A stretch of DNA of 64,000 bases from Paraburkholderia ginsengiterrae (GCF_001645125.1 NZ_LXKA01000154.1:1-64000), one strand, 5' to 3'. Positions 52,105-61,663 are shown, counted from the stretch's first letter. The notes: generated from the letters alone by a model not told the origin. Program-made: numbers and translations.

Positions 52105-52166
52105 AAGATACCCAGAGGGGTGCGCATCTCGCGCTGTGGACGCGAAGCCAGCGCAACTGGCGCGAA
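52105..52166 (-). promoter_or_regulatory. PIP box and -10 of the hrpB1 operon
   Basis: On the minus strand, TTCGC (52166-52162)-N15-TTCGC (52146-52142)-N31-TATCTT (52110-52105), a full match to the HrpB/HrpX promoter, 98 bp before hrpB1. Confidence 0.92.
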
Positions 52167-52264
52167 GCGCGCCCGTCATCTCGCGCCCATGGACCGCGCC
52201 GCCTCGCACAGTTCGTGCCTGAGCGCATTAACCACCGCGGCGTGACAGCGCGTCCGGAAACTGC

Positions 52265-52326
52265 TTCGCTGCACACGCGGCGGCTTCGTGTCGGGCGTGG
52301 GGAGCCCGGCCGGTGACCGCTACTAT
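52265..52326 (+). promoter_or_regulatory. PIP box and -10 of the hrcU operon
   Basis: TTCGC (52265-52269)-N15-TTCGT (52285-52289)-N31-TACTAT (52321-52326). A full consensus match, divergent from the hrpB1 promoter in the same 428-bp gap 52007-52434. Confidence 0.92.
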
Positions 52327-52434
52327 CAGTTGTCGCGGTGCGCCACGGATCGGCCATGGAACCTTGCCTGTACCTACGGCGCGCGCCCGCAGCTTGCCGC
52401 CCCACTTCCCTTCGCCCGTTCACGGGACCGCCCG

Positions 52435-53523
52435 ATGAGTGATGAAAAGACCGAACAGCCCACCGAGAAGCGGCTTCGGGACGCACGCAAGGAAGGCCAG
52501 GTATCGAAGAGCACCGATCTGACCGACTCCGTCACGATGTCCGCCGTGATCGGCGTGCTGATTCTCGCCTCGGGCAGCTTCGCGGGCGCCTTTCGTGCGA
52601 TCGTCGCGACCGCGCTCGACTTCGTTTCAGGCGATCACTCGCTCGCCAACCTGTTCGGCAAGATGACCAGCGTGGGCGGCCAGAGCTTGCTGGTCGTGGT
52701 GCCGTTCGTGCTGATCGGCGCGGTGGCGGCACTGGCGGCGCTGATCCCGCAGGTCGGCTTCAAGGTCGCCACCAAGCCGGTCGTGCCCAATCCGATGAAC
52801 GCGAGCCCGATCAACGGCTTCAAGCGCATCTTCTCGTGGCGCACCGTTATCGAACTGGTCAAGATGATCATCAAGGCGGTCATCATCGGCTTCGTGATGT
52901 GGTTCACGATCAAATGGATGCTGCCGCTGATCGTCGGATCGCTGTATCAGCCGCTGCCTCAGCTGTCGAAAATGTTCTGGGACCTGCTGCTGAAACTGTG
53001 CTCGATCGCGGCGGGCGTGTTCGTGGTGATCGGCAGCGCCGACGTCAAGCTGCAGCACGCCATGTTCATCCGCAAGATGCGCATGTCCAAAGACGAGGTC
53101 AAGCGCGAACACAAGCAGCAGGAAGGCGATCCGAAGATCAAGGGGGAACGCCGGCGGCTCGCGCGCGAGTTCGCGAGTTCGGCCGGCACGCAGCAGCGGG
53201 TCGGCTTCGCCAATGCGCTGATCGTCAACCCGACGCACTACGCGGTGGCGATCCGCTATGCGCCCAGCGAGCATCCGCTGCCGCTGGTGACGGCCAAGGG
53301 CATGGACGAAAGCGCCGCGCAGCTGCGCGGCTTCGCGCAGCAGGCCAACGTGCCGATTATCGGCAATCCGCCCGTGGCCCGCGCGCTCTACAAGGTCGGC
53401 CTCGATGAGCCGATTCCGGAAGAACTTTTTGAAACCGTTGCCGCGATCCTGCGCTGGGTCGAGGCAATCGGCGCCAACCGGCAGTCCGCGTCGAGCGACG
53501 ACGCGGCCGCTCCATTGCACTGA
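52435..53523 (+). CDS. hrcU: T3SS export switch protein HrcU
   Basis: Inner-membrane SctU/FlhB family protein, 362 residues: MSDEKTEQPTEKRLRDARKEGQ at the N-terminus, four membrane helices, then the cytoplasmic domain with the self-cleaving NPTH (Asn265-His268) that switches substrate class. I chose ATG 52435 by this conserved start; longer in-frame extensions cover the promoter. First gene of the rightward core operon. Confidence 0.97.
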   Translation: MSDEKTEQPTEKRLRDARKEGQVSKSTDLTDSVTMSAVIGVLILASGSFAGAFRAIVATALDFVSGDHSLANLFGKMTSVGGQSLLVVVPFVLIGAVAALAALIPQVGFKVATKPVVPNPMNASPINGFKRIFSWRTVIELVKMIIKAVIIGFVMWFTIKWMLPLIVGSLYQPLPQLSKMFWDLLLKLCSIAAGVFVVIGSADVKLQHAMFIRKMRMSKDEVKREHKQQEGDPKIKGERRRLAREFASSAGTQQRVGFANALIVNPTHYAVAIRYAPSEHPLPLVTAKGMDESAAQLRGFAQQANVPIIGNPPVARALYKVGLDEPIPEELFETVAAILRWVEAIGANRQSASSDDAAAPLH

Positions 53524-53549
53524 CGTCCAGCCACACCACGAGGTTCGAG

Positions 53550-55634
53550 ATGTTCAAGTCACTCAAGTTGCCGGCGGGCGGGGAAATCGGCATCGCGCTG
53601 CTCGTCGTGGCGATCATCTCGCTCATGATCCTGCCTTTGGCGCCGGCGCTGATCGATATTCTGCTGGCGATCAACATCACCATCAGCGTCACCTTGCTGA
53701 TGATCACGATGTATGTGCCCAGCGTCGTATCGCTGTCGGTGTTTCCGTCGCTGCTGCTGTTCACCACGCTCTACCGGCTATCGCTGAACATCGCCTCCAC
53801 CAAGTCGATTCTGCTGCATGCCGACGCCGGCCATATCATCGAAAGTTTCGGCGAGCTGGTGGTGGGCGGCAATCTGGTGGTCGGGCTGGTCGTGTTCGTG
53901 ATCATTACCACCGTTCAGTTCATCGTGATCGCCAAGGGCTCGGAACGCGTCGCGGAGGTCGGTGCGCGCTTCACGCTCGATGCGTTGCCGGGCAAGCAGA
54001 TGAGTATCGACGCCGACCTGCGCGCCAACATCATCTCGCCGGAAGAAGCGCGCCGCAAACGCGCCACGCTGGCAGTCGAAAGCCAGTTGCACGGCGGCAT
54101 GGACGGTGCGATGAAGTTCGTCAAGGGCGACGCGATCGCGGGGCTGATCATCACGATGATCAATATCGTGGCGGGCATTGCCGTGGGCGTCGCGTATCAC
54201 GACATGTCGGCGGGCGAGTCGGCCAACCGGTTCTCGGTGCTCTCGGTGGGCGACGCGATGGTGTCGCAGATTCCTTCCCTGCTGCTCTCCGTCGCGGCGG
54301 GCGTGATGATCACGCGCGTTGCCGACGAGCGCGACGCGAAGCCGCTGTCACTCGGCGACGAGATCGGCCGTCAACTCTCCACCAGCCACCGCGCGCTCTA
54401 CTTCGCCAGCCTCCTGCTGCTTGGCTTCGCGGCGGTGCCCGGTTTTCCGACGGCGCTCTTCCTGTTGCTCTCCGGCACGCTGGCGTTCTGCGGCTATCGC
54501 CTGAGCAAGCGCGCGCCCGCGTCGAGCACGCATGCGAGCGAAGCGGTCAACGCCATGCAGCGTTCGGGCGCGAAGATCGACGTGCCCGCGATCCTGATGC
54601 GGCCGCCGCAGTTCGCGTGTCCGCTCGGCGTGCGAATCTCGCCGGACCTCGTGCCGCGCCTGTCGACCACGGCGCTCGACAAATCGTTCGAGACGGAACG
54701 CACGCGTTTGCAGGAGTATCTCGGCCTGCCGTTCCCGGGCATCACGATGTGGACGAGCGACGCACTGCCGCCCTCCAGTTGCGAACTGCTGATGCACGAC
54801 GTGCCGTACTGCGCCATCGAGTTGCCGCCTGGCAAGGTGATGCTGCCGGATGCGTTGTCGCTCGGCAAGAACGACGCCATGCAGGCGGAACTCGCGGCAC
54901 TGGCACGCCGCGGCGAGCAGCGCCGCGGGCTCGACGGCGGCCCCGGCCCCACCTGGTGGCTCGATGAAAAATCGCTGCCCGCCAAAATTCCCGCATGGCG
55001 CGCGGAACAGGTGATCGCTCACGCGTCCGTGGCGATGCTGCGCCGTCACGCGTCGCTCTTTCTCGGCATTCAGGAAGTGCAGTGGATCCTCGATCAGCAG
55101 AACGCGGAATATCCGGGCCTCGTCGCCGAGGTGCAAAAGGTGCTGCCGCCGCAGCGTATCGCCGACGTTCTGCGGCGTCTGCTCGAAGAACAGGTGCCGA
55201 TCCGCAATCTGCGCAACATTCTGGAGAGCCTGATCGTCTGGGGTGCGAAGGAAAAAGACATGCTGATGCTGACCGAGTACGTGCGCGGCGATCTCGCGCG
55301 TTTTCTCGCGCATCGCGCGGCGGGCGGCGCACGGCAGTTGCCCGCCGTGCTGTTCGACCTGCCGGTCGAGCAGCACATCCGCCAGGCGATCAAGCAGACG
55401 CCGACCGGCAACTTCCTCGCCCTGCCGCCGGATGAGGCCAACTTCCTCGTCGACAAGATCCAGTCGTTTGTCGGCCAGGTGCCGCGCGAAGGCGTGGCGC
55501 TGGTCACGTCGATGGATATCCGCCGTTACGTGCGGCGGATGATCGAAGGGCGGCTCGGCTGGCTGTCGGTCTATTCGTATCAGGAACTGGGCGATCACGT
55601 CGAGTTGCAGCCGCTCGGCCGCGTCACCATCTGA
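53550..55634 (+). CDS. hrcV: T3SS export gate protein HrcV
   Basis: SctV/FlhA family, 694 residues. The N-terminal half has about eight membrane helices with the FHIPEP-type stretch (LTTLYRLSLNIASTKSILL in outline, then VVGGNLVVGLVVFVIIT and AKGSERVAEVGARFTLDALPGKQM); the C-terminal half is the cytoplasmic nonameric ring that docks chaperone-substrate pairs. Full length. GAGG precedes ATG 53550. Confidence 0.97.
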   Translation: MFKSLKLPAGGEIGIALLVVAIISLMILPLAPALIDILLAINITISVTLLMITMYVPSVVSLSVFPSLLLFTTLYRLSLNIASTKSILLHADAGHIIESFGELVVGGNLVVGLVVFVIITTVQFIVIAKGSERVAEVGARFTLDALPGKQMSIDADLRANIISPEEARRKRATLAVESQLHGGMDGAMKFVKGDAIAGLIITMINIVAGIAVGVAYHDMSAGESANRFSVLSVGDAMVSQIPSLLLSVAAGVMITRVADERDAKPLSLGDEIGRQLSTSHRALYFASLLLLGFAAVPGFPTALFLLLSGTLAFCGYRLSKRAPASSTHASEAVNAMQRSGAKIDVPAILMRPPQFACPLGVRISPDLVPRLSTTALDKSFETERTRLQEYLGLPFPGITMWTSDALPPSSCELLMHDVPYCAIELPPGKVMLPDALSLGKNDAMQAELAALARRGEQRRGLDGGPGPTWWLDEKSLPAKIPAWRAEQVIAHASVAMLRRHASLFLGIQEVQWILDQQNAEYPGLVAEVQKVLPPQRIADVLRRLLEEQVPIRNLRNILESLIVWGAKEKDMLMLTEYVRGDLARFLAHRAAGGARQLPAVLFDLPVEQHIRQAIKQTPTGNFLALPPDEANFLVDKIQSFVGQVPREGVALVTSMDIRRYVRRMIEGRLGWLSVYSYQELGDHVELQPLGRVTI

Positions 55635-55665
55635 ACACCCGTGACCTGAACATCCGGCTACGCTC

Positions 55666-56298
55666 ATGATCGAATCCCGCTCACTGCGCATCATTCCCGG
55701 CGACATCGCCGCCGAGCAGCAGGCCGACGAGGCGCGCAGCCGCGCGTTCGACTACGCGGGCCTCGCGCGGCGCGCGCGCCTGCAGCGTCTTGCCGTGCGT
55801 TCACAGATCGCCGGTAACGAACAGGTTAAGGACGAAAACAATGACCACGGCCGCCCCCGCCTGTTCGAGTCGCGCGATGACGAGGACAGCGATCAGTCCA
55901 CCGAGGCCGGCGACCGGCTCACGGCCGGCCAGCGCGAAGCGGTGACGCAACGCGTCTCCGGAGCGACGTTGCCGGTCGTGGACGCGCTCTTTCGCACCCA
56001 GGGCCAGTTCCTCGAACTGGCGACCTCGCTCGCGACCGAGGTCACCGCCTTCTGCGCCAATCCGGCGATCGGCAACGCCGGCAACTGGGAGGTGCAGATC
56101 CCGCTCGACCCGGCCGTGCTGCCGGACACCACGCTGTATCTGTCGCTTTCGTGTTTCGTGCTTTCGCTTCGGTTCGATACGTCGAGCGCTGAAACAAAGC
56201 AGTTACTGTTGAATCACAGCGCCATGCTCGAACGTGAAATCGATTCGCTGTTGAAGGCATGGGGCGCGCCGCGCGAAATCGAATTGACGGTCTGGTAA
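55666..56298 (+). CDS. hpaP: T3SS HpaP/HpaC-family substrate-specificity protein
   Basis: A 210-residue protein between hrcV and hrcQ, the place of hpaP (SctP) in Ralstonia and Xanthomonas. The first 95 residues are polar and disordered; residues about 105-210 form the T3S4-like beta-rich end with LYLSLSCFVLSLRFDTSS and a terminal ELTVW. It presumably interacts with HrcU to switch export from early to late substrates. ATG 55666 is the first start after hrcV. Confidence 0.78.
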   Translation: MIESRSLRIIPGDIAAEQQADEARSRAFDYAGLARRARLQRLAVRSQIAGNEQVKDENNDHGRPRLFESRDDEDSDQSTEAGDRLTAGQREAVTQRVSGATLPVVDALFRTQGQFLELATSLATEVTAFCANPAIGNAGNWEVQIPLDPAVLPDTTLYLSLSCFVLSLRFDTSSAETKQLLLNHSAMLEREIDSLLKAWGAPREIELTVW

Positions 56299-56314
56299 GC
56301 CCGGCTGCTTCGAC

Positions 56315-57652
56315 GTGTCCGCGCAAGCGCACCAATTCCACTTCTCACGCCACCGCATGGGTTATCCGATCGCTGAAATGCCGGGGAATGTCGAACGCGT
56401 CGACAGGCAGCCGGATACGTGCGCGCGGCAGGACGATGCACCCGCGCCACGCATCCCGGCTCACGCTGCGCCCTCGGGGCGCCTGCCGCTGCGCGCGATT
56501 TCGCCCGTCGCTGCGCGCACGTCACGGCTCGTCTGCGATGCGCGCACGGCCTGGGCCTTGCAACGCGTGCCGGGAATCGACGCATGGCAGGCGGCGCTGC
56601 GCGATGGGTCGACTGATGGGTCCACTGAAGGCTACGCCCCTTCTGGTGAGGCCTACCGTCAGCCAGGCATGCTCGAACTCGTGCATCCGGCAGGCTCCAT
56701 CTACGTGACGTTCGATCTGGCCGAGCATCCTTCGCTCGAGATTGCCGCATGGCCCGCGGAAAGCAGCGTGCCCGCGTCGTCGGATGCACAACGCGCACTG
56801 CGCGCCGCCGTCGCCGGCCTGTTGCTCGAACCGCTGCTGCAACGGCTGGCAGCGCTCGGGCTCACCGGCCTGCGGCTTGCACGGCTGCTGCGCGGCTCGG
56901 GTCAACCCATCACCCGAGGCGACGCCGCGCCGTTCGCCCTGTCGTTCACGCTCGAAGGACGCCGCTACGCCGCCGACGTCACACTTGGCGCCACGGTGCT
57001 GAGCGCACTGGAAGACCGGCCCGCAGCGCAATCGGGCGAATTCGTTCGCGCCGCTCTGCTACATGCAGCCTCCGCTGTTGCCGTTGCCACGGACGCACGC
57101 CTGCCGGACTGCCTGATTCCAGGGCGCGCGATCCTCGGCGCACGGCGGCTGCCGGTTCAAACACTGCGCGCGCTCATGCCCGGCGACGTGTTGCTGCGCT
57201 CGCTCGCGAGCAGCAGCCTGCCGCTTGCCGACGGCGCAGCGCAGTCCACCGCGGTCGCCGCGTGGGGCACGCCTGGCCTCATCCGATTGCACGCGCCCGT
57301 GGCAATCGAAGGGCAGATGCTTACCATCACCAAGGAGCCGACCATGACCGATGAACTGGACCCAGTTCGCCTCGACGATTCGCTCGCCCCCGATCAACCG
57401 GAGAATCCGATCGATATCGGCGAACTGGATCTGCCGGTTCAGTTCGAAGTCGATACGGTGGCGTTACCCTTATCGCAACTCTATGCGCTGCGGCCCGGCT
57501 ACGTGCTGGAACTCCCAACGCCGGTGGCCGACGCGCAGCTGAAGCTCGTCACGCATGGCCAGACAATCGGCTATGGCGAACTAGTGACGGTCGGCGAACA
57601 TCTCGGCGTACGAATCCTGCGAATGGCGCACGGCGATGGTCCAGTTCAGTGA
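56315..57652 (+). CDS. hrcQ: T3SS C-ring/sorting-platform protein HrcQ
   Basis: SctQ family, 445 residues from GTG 56315 (or 431 from ATG 56357; neither has a clear ribosome site). The N-terminal part is Arg/Ala-rich; the last 80 residues are a SPOA (FliN-like) domain with LPVQFEVDTVALPLSQLYALRPGYVLEL and GYGELVTVGEHLGVRI. It is a single intact gene, unlike the split hrcQA/hrcQB of Hrp1 systems. An internal ATG at 57343 could give a short SPOA-only product, as known for other SctQ proteins. It overlaps hrcR by 17 bp. Confidence 0.9.
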   Translation: MSAQAHQFHFSRHRMGYPIAEMPGNVERVDRQPDTCARQDDAPAPRIPAHAAPSGRLPLRAISPVAARTSRLVCDARTAWALQRVPGIDAWQAALRDGSTDGSTEGYAPSGEAYRQPGMLELVHPAGSIYVTFDLAEHPSLEIAAWPAESSVPASSDAQRALRAAVAGLLLEPLLQRLAALGLTGLRLARLLRGSGQPITRGDAAPFALSFTLEGRRYAADVTLGATVLSALEDRPAAQSGEFVRAALLHAASAVAVATDARLPDCLIPGRAILGARRLPVQTLRALMPGDVLLRSLASSSLPLADGAAQSTAVAAWGTPGLIRLHAPVAIEGQMLTITKEPTMTDELDPVRLDDSLAPDQPENPIDIGELDLPVQFEVDTVALPLSQLYALRPGYVLELPTPVADAQLKLVTHGQTIGYGELVTVGEHLGVRILRMAHGDGPVQ

Positions 57653-58286
57653 CGTAACCGGCTTACTGCTCGTCGTCATCGCGATCAGCCTCGTGCCGTT
57701 CGTCGCGATGGTCGTGACCTCGTACGCGAAAATCGTGGTCGTGCTCGGCTTGCTGCGCAATGCGCTCGGCGTGCAGCAGGTGCCGCCCAACATGGTGCTG
57801 AACGGCATCGCCATTCTGGTGTCGCTGTACGTGATGGCGCCGGTCGGCATGCGCGCCGCGCAATCGCTGCAAGGCCAGCCTATTGCCGGCCAGCCGACCC
57901 AGGCGCTGATTCAGGTGTTCGGTGCGGCACGCGAGCCGTTCCGCGAATTCCTAGAGAAGCACGCGAACGAGCGTGAAAAGCGCTTCTTTATCCGCTCGGC
58001 TAATGTCGTGTGGCCGAAGGAAGCGGCCAACAACCTGCATGAAAACGACCTGATCGTGCTGGCGCCCGCCTTCACGCTGAGCGAGCTCACCGACGCGTTC
58101 AAGATCGGCTTCCTGCTGTATATCGCGTTTATCGTGATCGATCTGATCATCGCCAACGTGCTGCTTGCGATGGGCCTGAATCAGGTGACGCCGACCAACG
58201 TCGCAATACCGTTCAAGCTGCTGCTGTTTGTCGTGATGGACGGCTGGTCGACGCTGATCCACGGTCTCGTCATGACCTACCGGTAG
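57636..58286 (+). CDS. hrcR: T3SS export gate protein HrcR
   Basis: SctR/FliP family, 216 residues with about four membrane helices. Typical stretches are TSYAKIVVVLGLLRNALGVQQVPPNMVLNG, LAPAFTLSELTDAFKIGFLLYIAF and IIANVLLAMGLNQV. Full length. Its start overlaps the hrcQ end; hrcS follows 30 bp later. Confidence 0.97.
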   Translation: MVQFSDVTGLLLVVIAISLVPFVAMVVTSYAKIVVVLGLLRNALGVQQVPPNMVLNGIAILVSLYVMAPVGMRAAQSLQGQPIAGQPTQALIQVFGAAREPFREFLEKHANEREKRFFIRSANVVWPKEAANNLHENDLIVLAPAFTLSELTDAFKIGFLLYIAFIVIDLIIANVLLAMGLNQVTPTNVAIPFKLLLFVVMDGWSTLIHGLVMTYR

Positions 58287-58316
58287 CGGCCGGCACGACA
58301 CGCGAGGATTGAGTTC

Positions 58317-58580
58317 ATGGATATCGACACACTGGTTCGTTTCACCACGCAGGGCATGCTGCTGTGCATGTTCGTTTCGCTGCCGATCGTGATCGTCGCC
58401 GCCGTGGTGGGGCTCGCGGTCTCGTTCCTGCAGGCGATCACCTCGATGCAGGACCAGACGCTGTCGCACGGCGTCAAGCTGATTTCCGTGACGGTGGCGA
58501 TCGTGATCGCCGCACCGTTTTCGGCGGCGGCGATCCTTCACTTCGCCAACGAAGTCATGCAGGCCGCGGTGCCGCAATGA
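58317..58580 (+). CDS. hrcS: T3SS export gate protein HrcS
   Basis: SctS/FliQ family, 87 residues with two membrane helices: DIDTLVRFTTQGMLLCMF and VAAVVGLAVSFLQAITSMQDQTL in outline. GAGG precedes ATG 58317. The stop overlaps the hpaA start (ATGA). Confidence 0.96.
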   Translation: MDIDTLVRFTTQGMLLCMFVSLPIVIVAAVVGLAVSFLQAITSMQDQTLSHGVKLISVTVAIVIAAPFSAAAILHFANEVMQAAVPQ

Positions 58581-59512
58581 CCCGCATCTCGCAACCGTCG
58601 CAAGCGGAAACGGCGCACCTCGACCGGTCGCATGAGGCCGGGCGATCCGGCAACGAGAGCGAAATCGCGCGGCACGCCGCGCTCTATCGCAGCACGACCC
58701 GCTTTGCGTATGCGGCCAAGCCGCAGGGTAACCAGCGCGGGTCGCTGCGCACCCGCAAGCTCGCACAGTTGCAGGCGAAACGGCGGCGTGCGGCTGCTTT
58801 GCGCCGCAGCCGGATGAGCGGCAGCGGCGGCGTGGACGACGACGGCGACGACGAAGGCGGCGCACACGAAGAGAGCCGTCGCGTCACCCGCGACGGTGGC
58901 GGTGGAGGTGGTGGCGGTGGCGATCACGGCGGCCAATCGCACGACGGACAGCACGACGGCGAAGGCGCTGTGCCGCCCGCCATCCGGATGCGGCCAGGCG
59001 AGCCCGCGCCGCCGCTTGAACCGGGCGCCTTGCAGACACTCGCGGCCACCTGTTCGAACGATGCGGAGAAAACGGCCGCGGTACGCGGCGGCTTGTGCGA
59101 CGGACTGCTGGACGTGCGTGACGGGATGGCGGCCCATCCGGACGCCGCGTTCGACGCGCGCCTCTATGAACTGTCGGCCGACGCGCGTGCCGCCCTGCGT
59201 CACGGCACGCCGAAATCCGTCAATCCTGCCGAATTGCGCGAGTTGATGATCGCCAGCAGTCGCCGCCGGGGTGGCTCCGAAAACGCGGCGCGCGGAACGG
59301 CGGGTACGCCGCCCTCCTCTGCGCACGCGAGCAACGCCGACGCGGGCACGGCTCAACCGCAGTTAAGCCGCGTGCAGCGCCTCAATCTTCTCGGGTACCT
59401 GTTCCTGTTGAACGCGCAAAGCCCATTGCCGCCGTCGCAGCGCGACCGCTCGATCAATACGCTGAGTTCGCTGCGAGCCGGCGCGCTCGCGCGCGGCAAG
59501 CGGCCTCGCTGA
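58577..59512 (+). CDS. hpaA: HpaA-like T3SS control protein
   Basis: A 311-residue protein in the hpaA position (after hrcS, before hrcD). In Xanthomonas HpaA is a secreted switch that binds HpaB and carries a nuclear-localisation-type basic patch. Here the first 80 residues are polar with basic clusters (KLAQLQAKRRRAAALRRSR); a Gly-run linker (nine Gly near residue 110) follows; the C-terminal 180 residues are helical, ending RVQRLNLLGYLFLLNAQSPLPPS. The call is mainly by gene order and basic patch. ATG 58577 overlaps the hrcS stop. Confidence 0.72.
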   Translation: MTRISQPSQAETAHLDRSHEAGRSGNESEIARHAALYRSTTRFAYAAKPQGNQRGSLRTRKLAQLQAKRRRAAALRRSRMSGSGGVDDDGDDEGGAHEESRRVTRDGGGGGGGGGDHGGQSHDGQHDGEGAVPPAIRMRPGEPAPPLEPGALQTLAATCSNDAEKTAAVRGGLCDGLLDVRDGMAAHPDAAFDARLYELSADARAALRHGTPKSVNPAELRELMIASSRRRGGSENAARGTAGTPPSSAHASNADAGTAQPQLSRVQRLNLLGYLFLLNAQSPLPPSQRDRSINTLSSLRAGALARGKRPR

Positions 59513-59591
59513 GCACGCCCGCGTCAGCGCTGCATCAGGTTGCCTGGGCGACGTTGCATGAGTGCGCCGGATCTGACCCTCGCCGCACAAA

Positions 59592-59652
59592 TTCGCATGG
59601 ATGCTATCGGCTTCGCATTGTGCGCGGGCTTGCCGCATCGACCGTCTAGAGT
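59592..59652 (+). promoter_or_regulatory. PIP box and -10 for the hrcD operon
   Basis: TTCGC (59592-59596)-N15-TTCGC (59612-59616)-N30-TAGAGT (59647-59652), a full match, 65 bp before hrcD in the 204-bp hpaA-hrcD gap. Confidence 0.92.
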
Positions 59653-59716
59653 GAGCGCGTGAAGGCATGCGCGGCATGACCGTGCACCGCAGCCGTTCGA
59701 CCAACCCAACCGCCAC

Positions 59717-60958
59717 ATGACGAAACTGCTTCGAATTCTGACTGGCGTGCATGCAGGCGCGGAATTGCGTCTGAGTGCGGGTGCGCATCGGATCGGCGCG
59801 GACGACGACGCCGACATCCGCATCTCCGACTGGCGCGGCCCCGACCTGACGCTGACGGTGGACGACAGCGGCGTGGTCAGCGCGCGGTCAGTCACGCCGG
59901 AACCGGCGACGGTGGCGGCCGAAGAGCTTGCGCCTGCGTTGAGCGCGGACGGCGGCGCGGCGGCGGGCACGCCGTCACCGGACACGGACACGCCTGCCGC
60001 GGCGGATGCATCGGCGGCACCCGACACCAGCACCGTGCTGCTCGTCGACTACGTGCCGATGCAGTTCGGCGACACGGTGATCTGCATCGGCTGGCCGGAT
60101 ACCGCATGGCCGAGCGACCTCGACCTGCTGTCGACGCTGCTCATCAAGCCCGCCCAGGCGCGCCGCGAAGCGGAACGCACGCGGCAGCGCAAGCTGGTCG
60201 GCATCGTGCTCGGCTGCGCGATGCTAGGGGCGGTGATCGTGATCGGCTCGGTGCTGATGACGACCATGGTCAGCCGCGCGGCGCTGCCGCACGATGCGGG
60301 CGCGCTCGCGCAAAAGGTCAACACCGCGCTCGCCGCGGCGCATATGAACGAATTGCACGCGCAGGCGCTCGGCTCGAGCGTCACCGTGACCGGCATGGTC
60401 GCCACGCCCGACGACGACGCGACCGTGCGCAAGCTGCTCGCGCGCGTGTCGTCGGTGTCGATCCTGCGTCACTACGATATCGCGCAGAACGATACGCGCA
60501 ACATCGAGGATTCGCTCGGCATGCAGGGCGTGCATGTGGTGTACACGGGCCACGGCGCGTTCGACGTGACGGGCAAAACCGCCAGACCGGCCGACGTCGA
60601 AGCGGCGCTCACGCGCCTGCGCCGCGACCTCAGCGACAACGTCAAAGCGCTGCGCATGCGGGTCGTGCAATCGGAGGAAGGCGCGCCGCTGCCACCTTCA
60701 TTCTCGGAACTGATGTCCTCGGACGACGTGCGTTATGCGGAAACCCCGGACGGCGTGAAGCATATCTACGTCACGCCGGAAACGCCCGCCTCCGCGGCGG
60801 CCGACGCCGCCGGCGGCGACACCCTGGCGAGCGCCGACCCGGCCGCCGCGCAACAGAGCGCCACTGTCAAATCAGGCGCCGCGACCGGCGTCATGCAGCC
60901 GGCCGATGGCCCCGCCCCTGCTTCCGCCGCGGCATTCGTGCCGTTGCCGGCGAAGTGA
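59717..60958 (+). CDS. hrcD: T3SS inner-ring protein HrcD (SctD)
   Basis: A 413-residue inner-membrane ring protein. The N-terminal FHA-like domain (LLRILTGVHAGAELRLSAGAHRIG, DADIRISDW) is cytoplasmic; a Pro/Ala/Thr/Asp-rich insert follows; one membrane helix (LVGIVLGCAMLGAVIVIGSVL) leads to periplasmic BON-like domains and an Ala-rich tail. In Ralstonia this position is called hrpW. It starts the hrcD-hrpD6-needle-hpaB unit with its own PIP promoter. Confidence 0.85.
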   Translation: MTKLLRILTGVHAGAELRLSAGAHRIGADDDADIRISDWRGPDLTLTVDDSGVVSARSVTPEPATVAAEELAPALSADGGAAAGTPSPDTDTPAAADASAAPDTSTVLLVDYVPMQFGDTVICIGWPDTAWPSDLDLLSTLLIKPAQARREAERTRQRKLVGIVLGCAMLGAVIVIGSVLMTTMVSRAALPHDAGALAQKVNTALAAAHMNELHAQALGSSVTVTGMVATPDDDATVRKLLARVSSVSILRHYDIAQNDTRNIEDSLGMQGVHVVYTGHGAFDVTGKTARPADVEAALTRLRRDLSDNVKALRMRVVQSEEGAPLPPSFSELMSSDDVRYAETPDGVKHIYVTPETPASAAADAAGGDTLASADPAAAQQSATVKSGAATGVMQPADGPAPASAAAFVPLPAK

Positions 60959-60977
60959 AACCCTGAAGAGGATGGAA

Positions 60978-61220
60978 ATGTACGAACCACTCGAAACCTG
61001 TGCCGCCGATTTCAACGATCTGCAAAAGACGCTCGCCGATCCGGCGGGCGGTCCGCGCCTCGCCGCCATTCGCACGGCACTCGAGGCCACCGCGAAGAAC
61101 CTCAGCGAAGCGTCCGGCGCGACCGAAGTCGACCGCAACAATCTGGCGAAGCTGTATCGCGGCATGCTCGCCGCCAGCCGGATCGTGGCGCATCTGCAGG
61201 ACAAGGGCGGCGCGGCCTGA
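60978..61220 (+). CDS. hrpD6: Small HrpD6-like T3SS protein
   Basis: An 80-residue helical protein in the position of Xanthomonas hrpD6, between hrcD and the needle gene. Conserved-looking part: NNLAKLYRGMLAASRIVAHLQ. It may be a needle co-chaperone or regulator. I chose ATG 60978, spaced correctly from AGAGG; ATG 60972 lies too close to it. Call by position and length. Confidence 0.6.
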   Translation: MYEPLETCAADFNDLQKTLADPAGGPRLAAIRTALEATAKNLSEASGATEVDRNNLAKLYRGMLAASRIVAHLQDKGGAA

Positions 61221-61330
61221 ACGCGCTCGCCACCGGCACGCTTGCCGGGTACCGAGCTGGTTTTGCACGCCGTGGCGTTCGCGCCGATGTGCAGGACGGC
61301 AAACTTTTTATCTGAACCGAGGAGGTTTAT

Positions 61331-61504
61331 ATGGCTTTGAGCGGAGCAGCAATGGGTGCGATGGACGGCATGACGGCCCAGGGGATTGCAACCACCCTGG
61401 ACGCGGCCAAGGATCAGCAGCAACTGTCCGAGGCCGGTGCGGTCGGCAACATCATGAAGACGCTGGGCAGCAACCTGAGCTCGGCGTCCCAGCACCAGGG
61501 CTGA
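61331..61504 (+). CDS. Small T3SS needle/pilus subunit candidate (HrpE/HrpY position)
   Basis: A 57-residue protein with no Cys, Pro or Trp, rich in Ala, Gly, Ser, Gln and Met, opening MALSGAAMGAMDGM and ending SNLSSASQHQG. It is mostly predicted helix (GIATTLDAAKDQQQLSEAGA), as for polymerising needle proteins. GGAGG 6 bases before ATG 61331 is the strongest ribosome site in the cluster, fitting a highly made subunit. It lies between the hrpD6-like gene and hpaB, exactly where Xanthomonas has hrpE, and a terminator follows. It is shorter than HrpE (about 93) or HrpY (about 83). An inner-rod-like or other small substrate is the alternative. Confidence 0.7.
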   Translation: MALSGAAMGAMDGMTAQGIATTLDAAKDQQQLSEAGAVGNIMKTLGSNLSSASQHQG

Positions 61505-61579
61505 CGGCGTACACGCGCCATCTCGCGGCAGGCCGCGCGGCGATTTGCGCCGATGTGTGCCTGCCGCCCTTCGCAATAC

Positions 61580-61622
61580 CGGACGGTGTGCCCGTTTCGC
61601 GCATACCGTCCGCTCTTTTTTC
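61580..61622 (+). terminator. Rho-independent terminator between needle gene and hpaB
   Basis: A 12-bp stem (61580-61591 with 61601-61612, one G.U), 9-base loop, then CTCTTTTTTCTT. It lies inside the operon, 76 bp after the needle stop and 42 bp before hpaB. Confidence 0.82.
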
Positions 61623-61663
61623 TTCGGGTGGCCCTCGCGGCCTGATTCTTCTGGACACCGCCG

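Noticed and set aside
61571-61600. TTCGC pair between needle gene and hpaB as a PIP box
   Set aside because: Spacing is N21 and the pair is part of the terminator hairpin.
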